From assembly GCF_017741935.1 (NCBI RefSeq), contig NZ_JAGHMH010000018.1, forward strand, positions 124,001-188,000: a DNA stretch of 64,000 bases, written 5' to 3'. The DNA is from Rhizobium sp. 16-449-1b (GTDB lineage Bacteria > Pseudomonadota > Alphaproteobacteria > Rhizobiales > Rhizobiaceae). A model generated the notes under the pieces. It worked only from the letters and a program-made list of their open reading frames with translations, made no database searches and had not been told where the DNA came from. This document shows, in pieces, positions 8,198-16,537 of this stretch. Position 1 is the stretch's first letter, and each line of letters starts with the position of its first letter. Both the position numbers and the translations under genes were made by a program.

Positions 8198-9130
8198 ATG
8201 AGACACACTTTATTCTGCGTGGGCAGTGTTCTCGTCTCGCTGCTGCTTGCGGCCATTTCTTTGCGTTATCTCACGCACACTTGGCTGCTTGCCTTCGTCT
8301 ACAGCTTTCAGGTCCATTTCGCGCTCGCAGCACTCGCCGCAAGCCTCGTCCTGATCGTGATCAGACGCCATTGGTATGCCTACCTGCTGGTTACCGTGTC
8401 GGCGCTGCTTGCAGGCCACAGCGTGCTGATGCTAAAGGAGTTCGAAGCCACCCCGCCGGCAACCGCGCCGCGCCCGCTGCTGCGACTGATGTCCTTCAAC
8501 ATCGAGAACGACAATTTCGAAAACAGCCGCCGTATCGCTGAGGACGTGATCGCCTCCGGCGCCGATGTCGTCAACATTCTCGAGGCCGCGCCGCTGCTGC
8601 CTGAGCTCCCTCGGATCTCGGCGACCTACCCCTATCGCATCGGCTGCGGCGTCGGCACGCCGGGATGCGATACGCTGGTCCTCTCCAAGCGCCCGTTCCT
8701 TGAGCAAGGCGTGAGAACCCTCGGCGATCTGTGGCCGGACCGTCTCGTCCAGGTGACGATCGATGTCGACGGAACGCCCGTCCACCTCGCCTCCGTCCAC
8801 CTCGCAAAGCCCTATTTCGACGATTTCCAGGTCGACGAACTCTGGGATCTACGCAAGGTCGTCAAGTCGGTGGATGGACCGTTGATCGTGGCCGGCGATT
8901 TCAACTCGGCCATCATCGATCCCCATATTCAGGATTTCGTCCGCACCGCCGGCCTGAACACCGTTTTCCCGGAGCCCGCGACATGGCCGACCCGGGCCGG
9001 CAAACTGGGCATCGCCATCGACCACGTGCTCGCGCGGCCGCCACTGCGGCTGATCTCGGTCAAGCAAATCGAGGACAATGCCGGTTCCAACCACTATGGG
9101 CTGATGGCCGAGATCGCCATCGATCGCTAG
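8198..9130 (+). CDS. Membrane-anchored endonuclease/exonuclease/phosphatase family protein
   Basis: The ATG at 8198 gives 310 residues; a GTG 39 bases earlier is possible. Three hydrophobic segments occupy about residues 5-80 and are followed by an EEP (DNase I-like) domain. The metal-binding N and E appear in MSFNIENDNF, the GDFNSA motif is intact, and the IDHVLAR block is present. The final family motif SDH is changed to SNHYGL but keeps the catalytic His. Such anchored EEP proteins are common in rhizobia; some act as phospholipid or nucleotide phosphodiesterases, but the substrate here is unknown. The gene converges on the ABC exporter gene with 20 bases between stops. Confidence 0.85.
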   Translation: MRHTLFCVGSVLVSLLLAAISLRYLTHTWLLAFVYSFQVHFALAALAASLVLIVIRRHWYAYLLVTVSALLAGHSVLMLKEFEATPPATAPRPLLRLMSFNIENDNFENSRRIAEDVIASGADVVNILEAAPLLPELPRISATYPYRIGCGVGTPGCDTLVLSKRPFLEQGVRTLGDLWPDRLVQVTIDVDGTPVHLASVHLAKPYFDDFQVDELWDLRKVVKSVDGPLIVAGDFNSAIIDPHIQDFVRTAGLNTVFPEPATWPTRAGKLGIAIDHVLARPPLRLISVKQIEDNAGSNHYGLMAEIAIDR

Positions 9131-9150
9131 CAGCGGATGAGCTGGAACGC

Positions 9151-11019
9151 CTAGACCTCTTCCAGATCGGCCGCCAGGAAGCCGCCGGATTGCCGGGCCC
9201 AGAGTTCCGCATAGAGCCCGCCATCGCGCAGCAGCGCCTCGTGCGTGCCCTCCTGGATGATCCGCCCCTTGTCGACGACGATCAGCCTGTCGAGCGCTGC
9301 GATCGTCGACAGCCGGTGCGCGATCGCCAGAACCGTCTTGCCGTCCATGATCCGGTTGAGGTTCGTCTGGATCGCCTCTTCCACCTCGGAATCAAGCGCA
9401 GACGTCGCCTCGTCGAGAACCAGGATCGGCGCGTCCTTGAGCATCACCCGGGCGATAGCAATGCGCTGCCGCTGTCCGCCCGAAAGCTTGACGCCGCGTT
9501 CGCCGACATGCGCGTCGAACCCCTTGCGCCCCTGCTGGTCCTCCAGCCGCTGGATGAAGCCCATCGCCTCTGCCCGACGCGCCGCTTCGACCAATCCGGC
9601 CTCGCCTGCATCCGGGCGGCCAAAGAGGATGTTGTCGCGCACCGAGCGGTGCAGCAGCGACGTATCCTGGCTGACGACGCCGATCTGCATCCTCAGCGAT
9701 TCCTGCCTGACGCCGGCGATATCCTGCCCGTCGATCAGGATACGCCCGCCTTCGAGATCATAGAGCCGCAGCAGAAGGTTCACGAGCGTCGACTTGCCGG
9801 CACCTGAGCGCCCGACAATGCCGACCTTCTCGCCGGGAGCGATGGTCAGCGAGAAATGGTCGATCACGCCGCTGCCCTTGCCATAGTGGAAGGACACGTC
9901 GTCGAAGCGGATGCCGGGCTCGGCGATGACGAGATCCGGCGCATCCGGCTTGTCGACAAGGCCGAGCGGCTTGGAGATCAGCTCCGCCGAGTTCTGGATG
10001 GTGCCGAGATTGCGCATGATCCCGTTGAACTGGGTCATCAGGCGCCCAAGCAGGAAGTTCAGCCTGAGTACCAGCGCCAGCGAAAACGCGACGGCGCCCG
10101 AGCTGATCAGCCCCTGCAGCCACAGATGCACGCTGAGCCCGGCCATGGTCACGATCATGATGCCCGACAGCAGCGCCATGGAGGCGCGCACGCCGGTGAT
10201 GAAGCGGGTGAAGAGCAGCACCGTCGCCTGGAACGTGTCGAAGCCCTGCCGCATGTAGCGATCGGTCTCTTCGTCGCGGGCAAAGAGCTTCAGCGTCTGG
10301 ATGTTGCTATAGGCATCCACCATGCGCCCATTGAGCATCGAGGCGGATTCGGCCGTATCGCGCGAGTGGCGGCGGATGCGCGGCACGAAGTAGCGCGCCA
10401 GAACCCCGAAGGCCACCAGCCAGCATAGCACGACCACCGCCAGCGACAGGTCGAGCCGCGCGACGAGAACGAGCGTCGTCGCCGCATAGATGCCGACGAA
10501 CCAGACGCTCTCCATCAGCGAGGTCACCAGATCGCCCGTCGCCTGCCCCGCCGACCATACCTTGGTGACGATCCGCCCGGAGAAATCGCTCTGGAAAAAC
10601 GACAGCGATTGCCGTGACACATGCAGGTAGGACTGCCAGCGGGCGAGATTGTAGAATCCCGGCGTGATCACCTGCTGATCGACAAGCGCGATCACCAGCT
10701 GCACGATGAAGCGCACAAGGCCGATGAGAAAGAGCATGCCGAACAGCTCGAAGCCATGCGCGGCAAGCAGGCCGTGCCAGCCGACGTCAGGCTTGATGCT
10801 GGCGAGAATATCGACGACCCGCCCGACGAACCAGAACAGCGCCGCCTCGATGGCGGCCGACATGCCGCCGAGAACCAGCATGGCGATGAAGGGCAGCTTG
10901 GCCTGGCCGATGTAGAACCAGATAAAGCCCGTCGTCGACCGCGGCGGCTGAATGTTGTCGCGCGGTTGGAAAGGATCAATCCAGGTTTCAAAGGCACGAA
11001 AGAGTCGATTTAGGAGCAT
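9151..11019 (-). CDS. ABC exporter, fused transmembrane and ATPase domains (copy 1)
   Basis: This codes for 622 residues, a type I ABC half-transporter. Six transmembrane helices span about residues 38-325. The nucleotide-binding domain then shows Walker A GRSGAGKST (403-411), signature LSGGQRQ (512-518), Walker B ILVLDEA (532-538) and the switch His568. It probably works as a homodimer, or as a heterodimer with its 622-residue paralogue 2.6 kb away on the same strand (13630-15498). The two share the same domain lengths and near-identical ATPase cores. The family includes multidrug and lipid exporters; the substrate cannot be inferred. The start lies next to the divergent ribbon-helix-helix gene, with 162 bases between them. 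Confidence 0.93.
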   Translation of the reverse strand: MLLNRLFRAFETWIDPFQPRDNIQPPRSTTGFIWFYIGQAKLPFIAMLVLGGMSAAIEAALFWFVGRVVDILASIKPDVGWHGLLAAHGFELFGMLFLIGLVRFIVQLVIALVDQQVITPGFYNLARWQSYLHVSRQSLSFFQSDFSGRIVTKVWSAGQATGDLVTSLMESVWFVGIYAATTLVLVARLDLSLAVVVLCWLVAFGVLARYFVPRIRRHSRDTAESASMLNGRMVDAYSNIQTLKLFARDEETDRYMRQGFDTFQATVLLFTRFITGVRASMALLSGIMIVTMAGLSVHLWLQGLISSGAVAFSLALVLRLNFLLGRLMTQFNGIMRNLGTIQNSAELISKPLGLVDKPDAPDLVIAEPGIRFDDVSFHYGKGSGVIDHFSLTIAPGEKVGIVGRSGAGKSTLVNLLLRLYDLEGGRILIDGQDIAGVRQESLRMQIGVVSQDTSLLHRSVRDNILFGRPDAGEAGLVEAARRAEAMGFIQRLEDQQGRKGFDAHVGERGVKLSGGQRQRIAIARVMLKDAPILVLDEATSALDSEVEEAIQTNLNRIMDGKTVLAIAHRLSTIAALDRLIVVDKGRIIQEGTHEALLRDGGLYAELWARQSGGFLAADLEEV

Positions 11020-11084
11020 ATTTGCGATATAGGCTTATCCGCCGGATGGGGAAAGCAATCCGTTCGCCGGACCAACCTTATATT

Positions 11085-11101
11085 TTGGTAATGATTGGTA
11101 A
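11085..11101. promoter_or_regulatory. Direct repeats TTGGTAA with 10 bp period, candidate ribbon-helix-helix operator
   Basis: TTGGTAA occurs at 11085-11091 and again at 11095-11101, exactly one helical turn apart, in the divergent region between the ABC exporter and the small ribbon-helix-helix gene. Ribbon-helix-helix dimers typically bind short half-sites spaced by about 10 bp, so an autoregulatory site is plausible. No experimental support is visible. Confidence 0.45.
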
Positions 11102-11181
11102 CATCGACGGCATCGTCGTTGAATGAGACATGTCCCGCCACAATGTGGGAATAGCATGAGATTTCACGGGAGACGGCCACA

Positions 11182-11424
11182 ATGCAAAAGAGGACACTCG
11201 TGTCGAGCATACCGTTGCCTTTGGCGGAAAGACTCGATGCGGTCATAGAGCAGCTCGGCGTAGCGCACGACCAGGTCGTGGCGGAAGCCGTTGCCGCTTG
11301 GATCGATAATGAAGAGCAGCGTCGGCTCATGACGTTGCGCACGCTTGCCTTTGCCAGCAGCATGGCGGTCGAAGGCCATCGCGTCATCGACTGGGCGGAT
11401 AGCCTGAGTGCCGACAGGCACTGA
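11182..11424 (+). CDS. Small ribbon-helix-helix (CopG/Arc-type) DNA-binding protein
   Basis: The protein has 80 residues. The N-terminus MQKRTLVSSIPLPLAERLDAV has the strand-helix pattern of the ribbon-helix-helix fold, with the helix ERLDAVIEQL and then DQVVAEAVAAWIDNEEQRR. The C-terminal stretch EGHRVIDWADSL is like that of CopG-family antitoxins. No toxin of the ParE/RelE or PIN type is encoded next to it: the following gene on the same strand is thousands of bases away and the neighbours are an ABC exporter and a chemoreceptor. It may be an orphan antitoxin or a plain repressor. A ten-base direct repeat upstream could be its binding site. Confidence 0.8.
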   Translation: MQKRTLVSSIPLPLAERLDAVIEQLGVAHDQVVAEAVAAWIDNEEQRRLMTLRTLAFASSMAVEGHRVIDWADSLSADRH

Positions 11425-11456
11425 GCAGACACATCCAAGCAACTGATTACAAAATA

Positions 11457-11491
11457 AAAACGCCCTCCCGATATCCCAGGGAGGGCGTTTT
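11457..11491. terminator. Bidirectional rho-independent terminator
   Basis: The perfect 13 bp arms AAAACGCCCTCCC (11457-11469) and GGGAGGGCGTTTT (11479-11491) have a 9-base loop, with A-rich and T-rich ends on both sides. It sits between the converging ribbon-helix-helix and chemoreceptor genes and can stop transcripts from both directions. Confidence 0.9.
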
Positions 11492-11521
11492 CAATTGTGG
11501 GGCTTGCGGATCTGTATCCGC

Positions 11522-13435
11522 TCAGAATTCCGACCAGTTCACCGCAGCCGCGGCCTGTGAGCCGCCATAGGCGCGGGCAACGCGGGCACCGAGCGCGCGG
11601 GCCGGCGAATGGACGGCCTGGTGGCTCGCCTCCGAAGCGATGCGCACGGCGGCAACCTGGTGTTCACTCAACCTGAACTGCGCGAGAAGCTCGATCAGCG
11701 CCGCGGCTTCCCGCGCCAGGCTGTGAGTCGCCGCCGTCGTCTGCTCGACCATCGCCGCATTTTTCTGGATGCCCTGGTCCATCTGGTTGACCGCGACGTT
11801 GATCTCGCTGAGGCCGGTCGACTGTTCGCGCGAGGTGCTGACGATGGCCGACACGTTGCCGTTGATCTCCTGGACCGCGGACACGATGACGGACAGCTGC
11901 CGGCCGGTCTCGCCGACCAGCTCCACACCCTCTCGCACCTGATCGCCCGATTTGGTGATGAGCGCCTTGATCTCCTTGGCGGCATTGGCAGAGCGTTGCG
12001 CCAGTTCGCGCACTTCCTGCGCCACGACCGCGAAGCCCTTTCCGGCTTCGCCGGCGCGTGCTGCCTCGACACCGGCATTCAGCGCCAGAAGATTGGTCTG
12101 GAAGGCAATGTCGTCGATGACGCCGATGATGTTGGAGATTTCGTCCGACGAGGTTTCGATCGCCTCCATTGCCGCCACCGCCTGCTCAACGATCGCGCCG
12201 GAGCGCTCGGCGCCGCTGCGGGTAGTCTCGACCAGCTCGCCCGCCTGTCCGGCACGCGCGGCCGAATCCCGGACAGCGGTCGTCACCTGTTCCAGCGACG
12301 ACGCCGTCTCCTCGACGGAGGCAGCCTGCTGCTCGGTGCGCTTCGACAGATCGTCAGCCGCCGCGCGGATCTCGTTGGCGCCGGAATCGATCTTGCGGGC
12401 GTTTTCGCCGACCACGCGCAGCACGCGCTCCAGCCCGTGAACGGATTCGTTGAAGTTGATGCGCAGCTGGTCCAGCTGGCCGGCGAAGCTCTGCTCGATA
12501 CGGAAGGTCAGGTCGCCGTCGGAAAGGCTCTTCAGCCCGCGCGCCAGATTGTCGACCGCGAACGACACCTCGGCCGCCTCGCGCGCCTTCTGCTCCTCGC
12601 GCGCGATCCGCTCGCTTTCGCTCATCGAGCGGTTGGCTTCCGTCTCGCGCTCGAGGCGTTCGCGCTCCAGCGCATTTTCGCGGAAAACGGCAACGGCAGC
12701 GGCCATTTCACCGATCTCATCACGACGGCCGGCATAGGGAATGACGGCATGGTTGTCGCCCGCGGCCAGCGCGTTCATCGACTGCGTGATCGCGCCGATC
12801 GGCCGCGTGACGCGAACGAGGCTGAGCACCGCGGCACCGATCGCGAGCAGCACGGCAATCAGCACGCCGGCGATCGTTGCGATCGTCACGATCTCGGTCG
12901 TCTCGGCCGCAGCCTTTTTGTCGCTGCCGGCAGCGGCGCGATTGTCTGAGATCATGCCCTGCAGGATATCACCGGCCTGGTTGCCCATTGGCGTCATCTT
13001 CTCGATCACGGCCTTGGCATCGCTGTTGCGCGCGCTGGCAAGCAGGCTGGCGAACTGCTCGCCGAGCTTGTCGTAGTCCGCCATCATGCCCTTGAGCTGC
13101 TCGAACCGCGGCCGCGGGCCGGCCGATTGCGCGGCTTCGAACGTGGCAACGGCATCCTCACGAGCTGCGGTGGCCGTCTTGATCTGATCAATAAGAGCCT
13201 TCTGCTCTTCATCGCTGACGGCAGCGAACACCGCCAGATAGAGGCGGCGGACGTCGGACATGCGTCGCTCCATCTCCGCGATCATCAGCGACTTGTCCAT
13301 GCGCAGGCTGATGCTCTCGGCCTGGCTGTTGAGCTGCCACACCGACCGCATGCCGGCGGCACCCTGGGCGATGAGGATGATGACGATGAAGGCAAAGAGA
13401 GCCGGCAGGAAAAACTTGATCTTGAGAGAGCTCAT
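11522..13435 (-). CDS. Methyl-accepting chemotaxis protein with C-terminal NWSEF tether
   Basis: The ATG at 13435 gives 637 residues (a GTG nine bases upstream is also in frame). Domain order is: transmembrane helix 1 (about 5-27), a periplasmic helical ligand domain of about 150 residues, transmembrane helix 2 (about 180-205), a HAMP domain, a linker with a second HAMP-like segment, and the cytoplasmic signalling hairpin. The conserved tip is visible as DDIAFQTNLLALNAGVEAARAGE. The last five residues, NWSEF, match the NWxxF pentapeptide that recruits CheR and CheB in high-abundance receptors. The ligand is unknown. The receptor probably feeds the flagellar Che pathway. Confidence 0.93.
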   Translation of the reverse strand: MSSLKIKFFLPALFAFIVIILIAQGAAGMRSVWQLNSQAESISLRMDKSLMIAEMERRMSDVRRLYLAVFAAVSDEEQKALIDQIKTATAAREDAVATFEAAQSAGPRPRFEQLKGMMADYDKLGEQFASLLASARNSDAKAVIEKMTPMGNQAGDILQGMISDNRAAAGSDKKAAAETTEIVTIATIAGVLIAVLLAIGAAVLSLVRVTRPIGAITQSMNALAAGDNHAVIPYAGRRDEIGEMAAAVAVFRENALERERLERETEANRSMSESERIAREEQKAREAAEVSFAVDNLARGLKSLSDGDLTFRIEQSFAGQLDQLRINFNESVHGLERVLRVVGENARKIDSGANEIRAAADDLSKRTEQQAASVEETASSLEQVTTAVRDSAARAGQAGELVETTRSGAERSGAIVEQAVAAMEAIETSSDEISNIIGVIDDIAFQTNLLALNAGVEAARAGEAGKGFAVVAQEVRELAQRSANAAKEIKALITKSGDQVREGVELVGETGRQLSVIVSAVQEINGNVSAIVSTSREQSTGLSEINVAVNQMDQGIQKNAAMVEQTTAATHSLAREAAALIELLAQFRLSEHQVAAVRIASEASHQAVHSPARALGARVARAYGGSQAAAAVNWSEF

Positions 13436-13585
13436 GGCTGGCACCTGAAAAGTTTCAAAGAACGCTTAAATCTATGAAACCGTTGTGCCAGTCTCCGCTA
13501 AACAAAAACTTACCACCAATGCGTGCTTTTATCGGCGCCGCAACGAGACCCCGCGAAAACGCCGCGCCATTCTTGATATAAGTCA

Positions 13586-13624
13586 AATTCCCCCGCTCCA
13601 AGCGCGTGCCGGAGCGGGGGAATT
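13586..13624. terminator. Strong hairpin terminator after the second ABC exporter gene
   Basis: Perfect 14 bp arms, AATTCCCCCGCTCC (13586-13599) and GGAGCGGGGGAATT (13611-13624), have an 11-base loop. It lies 6 bases after the exporter stop codon on the minus strand and upstream of the chemoreceptor gene, so it isolates the two transcripts. Confidence 0.85.
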
Positions 13625-13629
13625 CTGCG

Positions 13630-15498
13630 TCATTCCGCCGCAGCTTCTTTCTGGACGCCGTCCTCATCCGAATGATCGGCAAGGAAGCCGCCCGACTGGC
13701 GGTTCCAGAGATCGGCATAGACGCCGCCCTCACCCACCAGTTCGACATGCGAGCCGGCCTCGATGATCTTGCCCTTGTCGAGCACGACCAGCCGGTCCAT
13801 CTCCGTCAGCGTCGACAGACGGTGGGCAATCGCGATGACCGTCTTGCCCTCCATCAGCGCGAAGAGGTTCTCCTGGATCGCAGCCTCGACCTCGGAATCG
13901 AGCGCCGAGGTCGCCTCGTCGAGCACCAGGATCGGCGCGTCCTTGAGGAACACGCGGGCGATCGCGATACGCTGGCGCTGGCCGCCAGACAGCTTCACGC
14001 CGCGCTCGCCGACCTGTGCGTCAAGCGCCTTGCGCCCCTGCATGTCGACCAGGCCCTCGACGAAGTCCCAGGCATTGGCGCGCTTGGCCGCCTCGATGAT
14101 CTCCGCATCCGTCGCATCCGGCCGACCGTAGGCGATGTTGTCGCGGATCGAGCGGTGCAGCAGGGACGTGTCCTGCGTAACGACGCCGATCAACTCGCGC
14201 AGGCTTTCCTGCGAGACATGCGAGATGTCCTGACCGTCGATCGTGATGCGGCCGCCTTCGAGATCGTAGAAGCGCAGCAACAGGTTCATCAGCGTCGTCT
14301 TGCCGGCGCCGGAGCGCCCGACCAGACCCACCTTCTCGCCCGCCTTGATGTCGAGCGACAGGTTTTCGATGATGCCCTTGCCCTTCCCGTAGTGGAAGCC
14401 GATCCGGTCGTAATGGATCGCGCCCTTCTTGGCGGTCAGCGACGAAGCGCCCGGCTTGTCGGTGATGTCGTGCTCCTTCGTCATCATCTCCATGCCGTCA
14501 TAGACCGTGCCGATATTCTCGAACAGCGCCGAGACTTCCCACATGATCCACTGCGACATGCCGTTGACGCGCATGGCAAGACCGATGGCAATCGCGATCG
14601 CGCCGACCGAGATGCCGCCGTTCAGCCAGAACCAGATCGACAGGCCCGAGATCACGAACAGCGCCACGCAGTTGTTGATATAAACAGCTGCGTGGAACAT
14701 CGTGACCTTGCGCATCTGCTGATGCACGGTCTGCAGGAAGCCGTCCATGCCCTCCTTGGCATAGGTCTCCTCGCGGCCCGCATGCGAGAACAGCTTCACC
14801 GTCGCGATGTTGGTGTAGCTGTCGACGACGCGGCCGGTCATCAGCGAACGCGCATCCGCCTGCATCGCCGCGATCTTGCGCAGACGCGGTACGAAATAGG
14901 CCACGATGGCGATATAGACGCCGAGCCATGCGAGGATCGGGATCATCAGCCGCCAGTCGGCCGCGGCGATGACCACGATCATCGAGATGAAGTAGCTGAC
15001 GACATAGACGAAGACATCGAGAATCTTCATCACCGTCTCGCGCACCGCAAGCGAGGTCTGCATCACCTTGGTGGCCACGCGTCCGGCGAACTCGTTGGCG
15101 AAGAAGGTCATGCTGTGACGCATCAGGAAACGGTGCATCTGCCAGCGGGCGATCATCGGATAGTTGCCGATCAACACCTGGTGCATGATGACGGAATCCG
15201 CCACCGCCGCCAGAGGCAGGCCGATCAGGATCAGCGCCCCCATCCAGTAGAGCTTGTAACCCTCGGTCTCGAGGAAGGTCTTCGGATCGGCATGCGTCAG
15301 CCAGTCGACGATATTGCCGAGGAACTGGAACAGCGCGACTTCGCCGACCGCAATCAGCATCGTCAGCACGGCCATGGCCGCAAGCCAGGGGGCCGCGGGC
15401 TTCGTATAGTGCCAGCAGAAGGCAAACAGCCCCTTGGGAGGAACGCCGGGCTCCTCGGAGGGGAAAGGATTGAGACGCTGTTCAAACCAGCCAAACAT
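13630..15498 (-). CDS. ABC exporter, fused transmembrane and ATPase domains (copy 2)
   Basis: Taking the ATG at 15498 (MFGWFEQRL) gives 622 residues, the same length as the exporter at 9151-11019. An in-frame ATG 78 bases upstream would add an atypical tail. Six transmembrane helices occupy about residues 38-325. The ATPase domain has Walker A GRSGAGKTT (394-402), signature LSGGQRQ (503-509), Walker B ILVLDEA (523-529) and His559. The QSGGFLAD ending is also shared with copy 1. The likely roles are lipid or drug export, and heterodimer formation between the two copies is possible. The C-terminus adds an acidic tail of about 15 residues that copy 1 lacks. Confidence 0.93.
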   Translation of the reverse strand: MFGWFEQRLNPFPSEEPGVPPKGLFAFCWHYTKPAAPWLAAMAVLTMLIAVGEVALFQFLGNIVDWLTHADPKTFLETEGYKLYWMGALILIGLPLAAVADSVIMHQVLIGNYPMIARWQMHRFLMRHSMTFFANEFAGRVATKVMQTSLAVRETVMKILDVFVYVVSYFISMIVVIAAADWRLMIPILAWLGVYIAIVAYFVPRLRKIAAMQADARSLMTGRVVDSYTNIATVKLFSHAGREETYAKEGMDGFLQTVHQQMRKVTMFHAAVYINNCVALFVISGLSIWFWLNGGISVGAIAIAIGLAMRVNGMSQWIMWEVSALFENIGTVYDGMEMMTKEHDITDKPGASSLTAKKGAIHYDRIGFHYGKGKGIIENLSLDIKAGEKVGLVGRSGAGKTTLMNLLLRFYDLEGGRITIDGQDISHVSQESLRELIGVVTQDTSLLHRSIRDNIAYGRPDATDAEIIEAAKRANAWDFVEGLVDMQGRKALDAQVGERGVKLSGGQRQRIAIARVFLKDAPILVLDEATSALDSEVEAAIQENLFALMEGKTVIAIAHRLSTLTEMDRLVVLDKGKIIEAGSHVELVGEGGVYADLWNRQSGGFLADHSDEDGVQKEAAAE

Positions 15499-15880
15499 GA
15501 AAATGCTCCGAACTTCAGCGTTCCTGCCCTCGCTGGCACAGACGCGCAACGGCTTATATGGGCAGTGGACGTTCAAGGGACGAGGCCAACATGGCCGCGC
15601 AATGGATTACGAAAGGGAGATCAGAAAGAAAAGGACGCTTTAGGAGCGTCGGGTCGCCATGATCCGCGAATTGGCGGACGGGAGGCTGACATACGGCAAT
15701 GCATTCATCTTGACGCTCCCTTGTTGGCGATTGAAGATGTGCACCGATAACGCGAAATTGATGGATTTTCCAGCCCAAACTTGCCGAAAGCCGAAGATTC
15801 GCGCCCAAAAAGCAGGCTGTTGCACCAATACCGCACTTGCACTAGGTCAGGCCGGACAGAAGCGATCAAACGGGGCGATC
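15499..15880. other. Intergenic region between the ABC exporter and trmL, no gene recognised
   Basis: This 382-base stretch separates divergent genes and must hold both promoters. Short open frames occur on both strands, but none has a ribosome-binding site with a protein-like composition. No repeat, hairpin with a T-run or known regulatory motif was recognised by eye. Confidence 0.5.
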
Positions 15881-16342
15881 ATGGCGGACCTCAGAATAGC
15901 ACTCTACCAGCCCGATATTCCTGGCAACACCGGCACCATCCTGCGGCTCGCCGCCTGCCTCGGCTTTGCCGTCGATATCATCGAGCCCGCCGGTTTCGAC
16001 ATCTCCGACCGCAACCTCAAGCGCGCCGGCATGGATTACATCGCCGCCGCCACCCTCACCCGCCATGTCAATTTCGAGCAGTTCGAGGACTGGCGCAAAA
16101 CGACTGGCCGCCGCCTCGTGCTCGCCTCCACCAAGGCGTCCGGCCGCTACACCGACTTCAGCTTCCGCTCTGACGATATCCTGCTCTTCGGCCGCGAGAG
16201 CGCCGGCGTGCCCGATCATGTGCACGACACCGCCGATGCTCGCATCCTGGTGCCCATGGTCGAGGGCCAGCGCTCGATCAATGTCGCGGTATCGGCGGCG
16301 ATGATCACGGGCGAAGCCATGCGCCAGACCGTCTGGTCCTGA
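15881..16342 (+). CDS. trmL: tRNA (cytidine/uridine-34 2'-O)-methyltransferase
   Basis: This SpoU-family (SPOUT) methyltransferase has 153 residues from the ATG at 15881, which matches the family length; the frame stays open upstream but not in a protein-like way. All three family motifs are visible: PDIPGNTGTILRLAA at the N-terminus, LLFGRESAGVP in the middle and VPMVEGQRSINVAVSAA near the end, which together form the deep trefoil knot that binds S-adenosylmethionine. The enzyme methylates the ribose of the wobble base in tRNA-Leu isoacceptors. It appears to be transcribed alone. The next gene on the strand starts 195 bases later. Confidence 0.93.
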   Translation: MADLRIALYQPDIPGNTGTILRLAACLGFAVDIIEPAGFDISDRNLKRAGMDYIAAATLTRHVNFEQFEDWRKTTGRRLVLASTKASGRYTDFSFRSDDILLFGRESAGVPDHVHDTADARILVPMVEGQRSINVAVSAAMITGEAMRQTVWS

Positions 16343-16537
16343 CCCTGCCACGGAAATGCCAGTTCAGCGGCGCATAATGTCGCGAACGGCGTTGTGAAAT
16401 CGCCGATCAGGCGTATAATTTTTAGCCGGGCAAACAAAAAATCGGACGATATGCCGATATTTCAATGATTTGCCGCAACCAGAGAGTCGCAAAACGCGCC
16501 ACTGAAGGCGCCAAGAGATAGAAAAAGACAAGCCCGC

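Noticed and set aside
11182..11424. Possible toxin-antitoxin pair around the ribbon-helix-helix gene
   Set aside because: No second small gene with toxin features is present upstream or downstream within the intergenic space.
13606..15750. 714-codon open frame opposite the second ABC exporter
   Set aside because: It is antisense to a clear ABC transporter with all motifs; its composition is a shadow pattern and it runs through a terminator.
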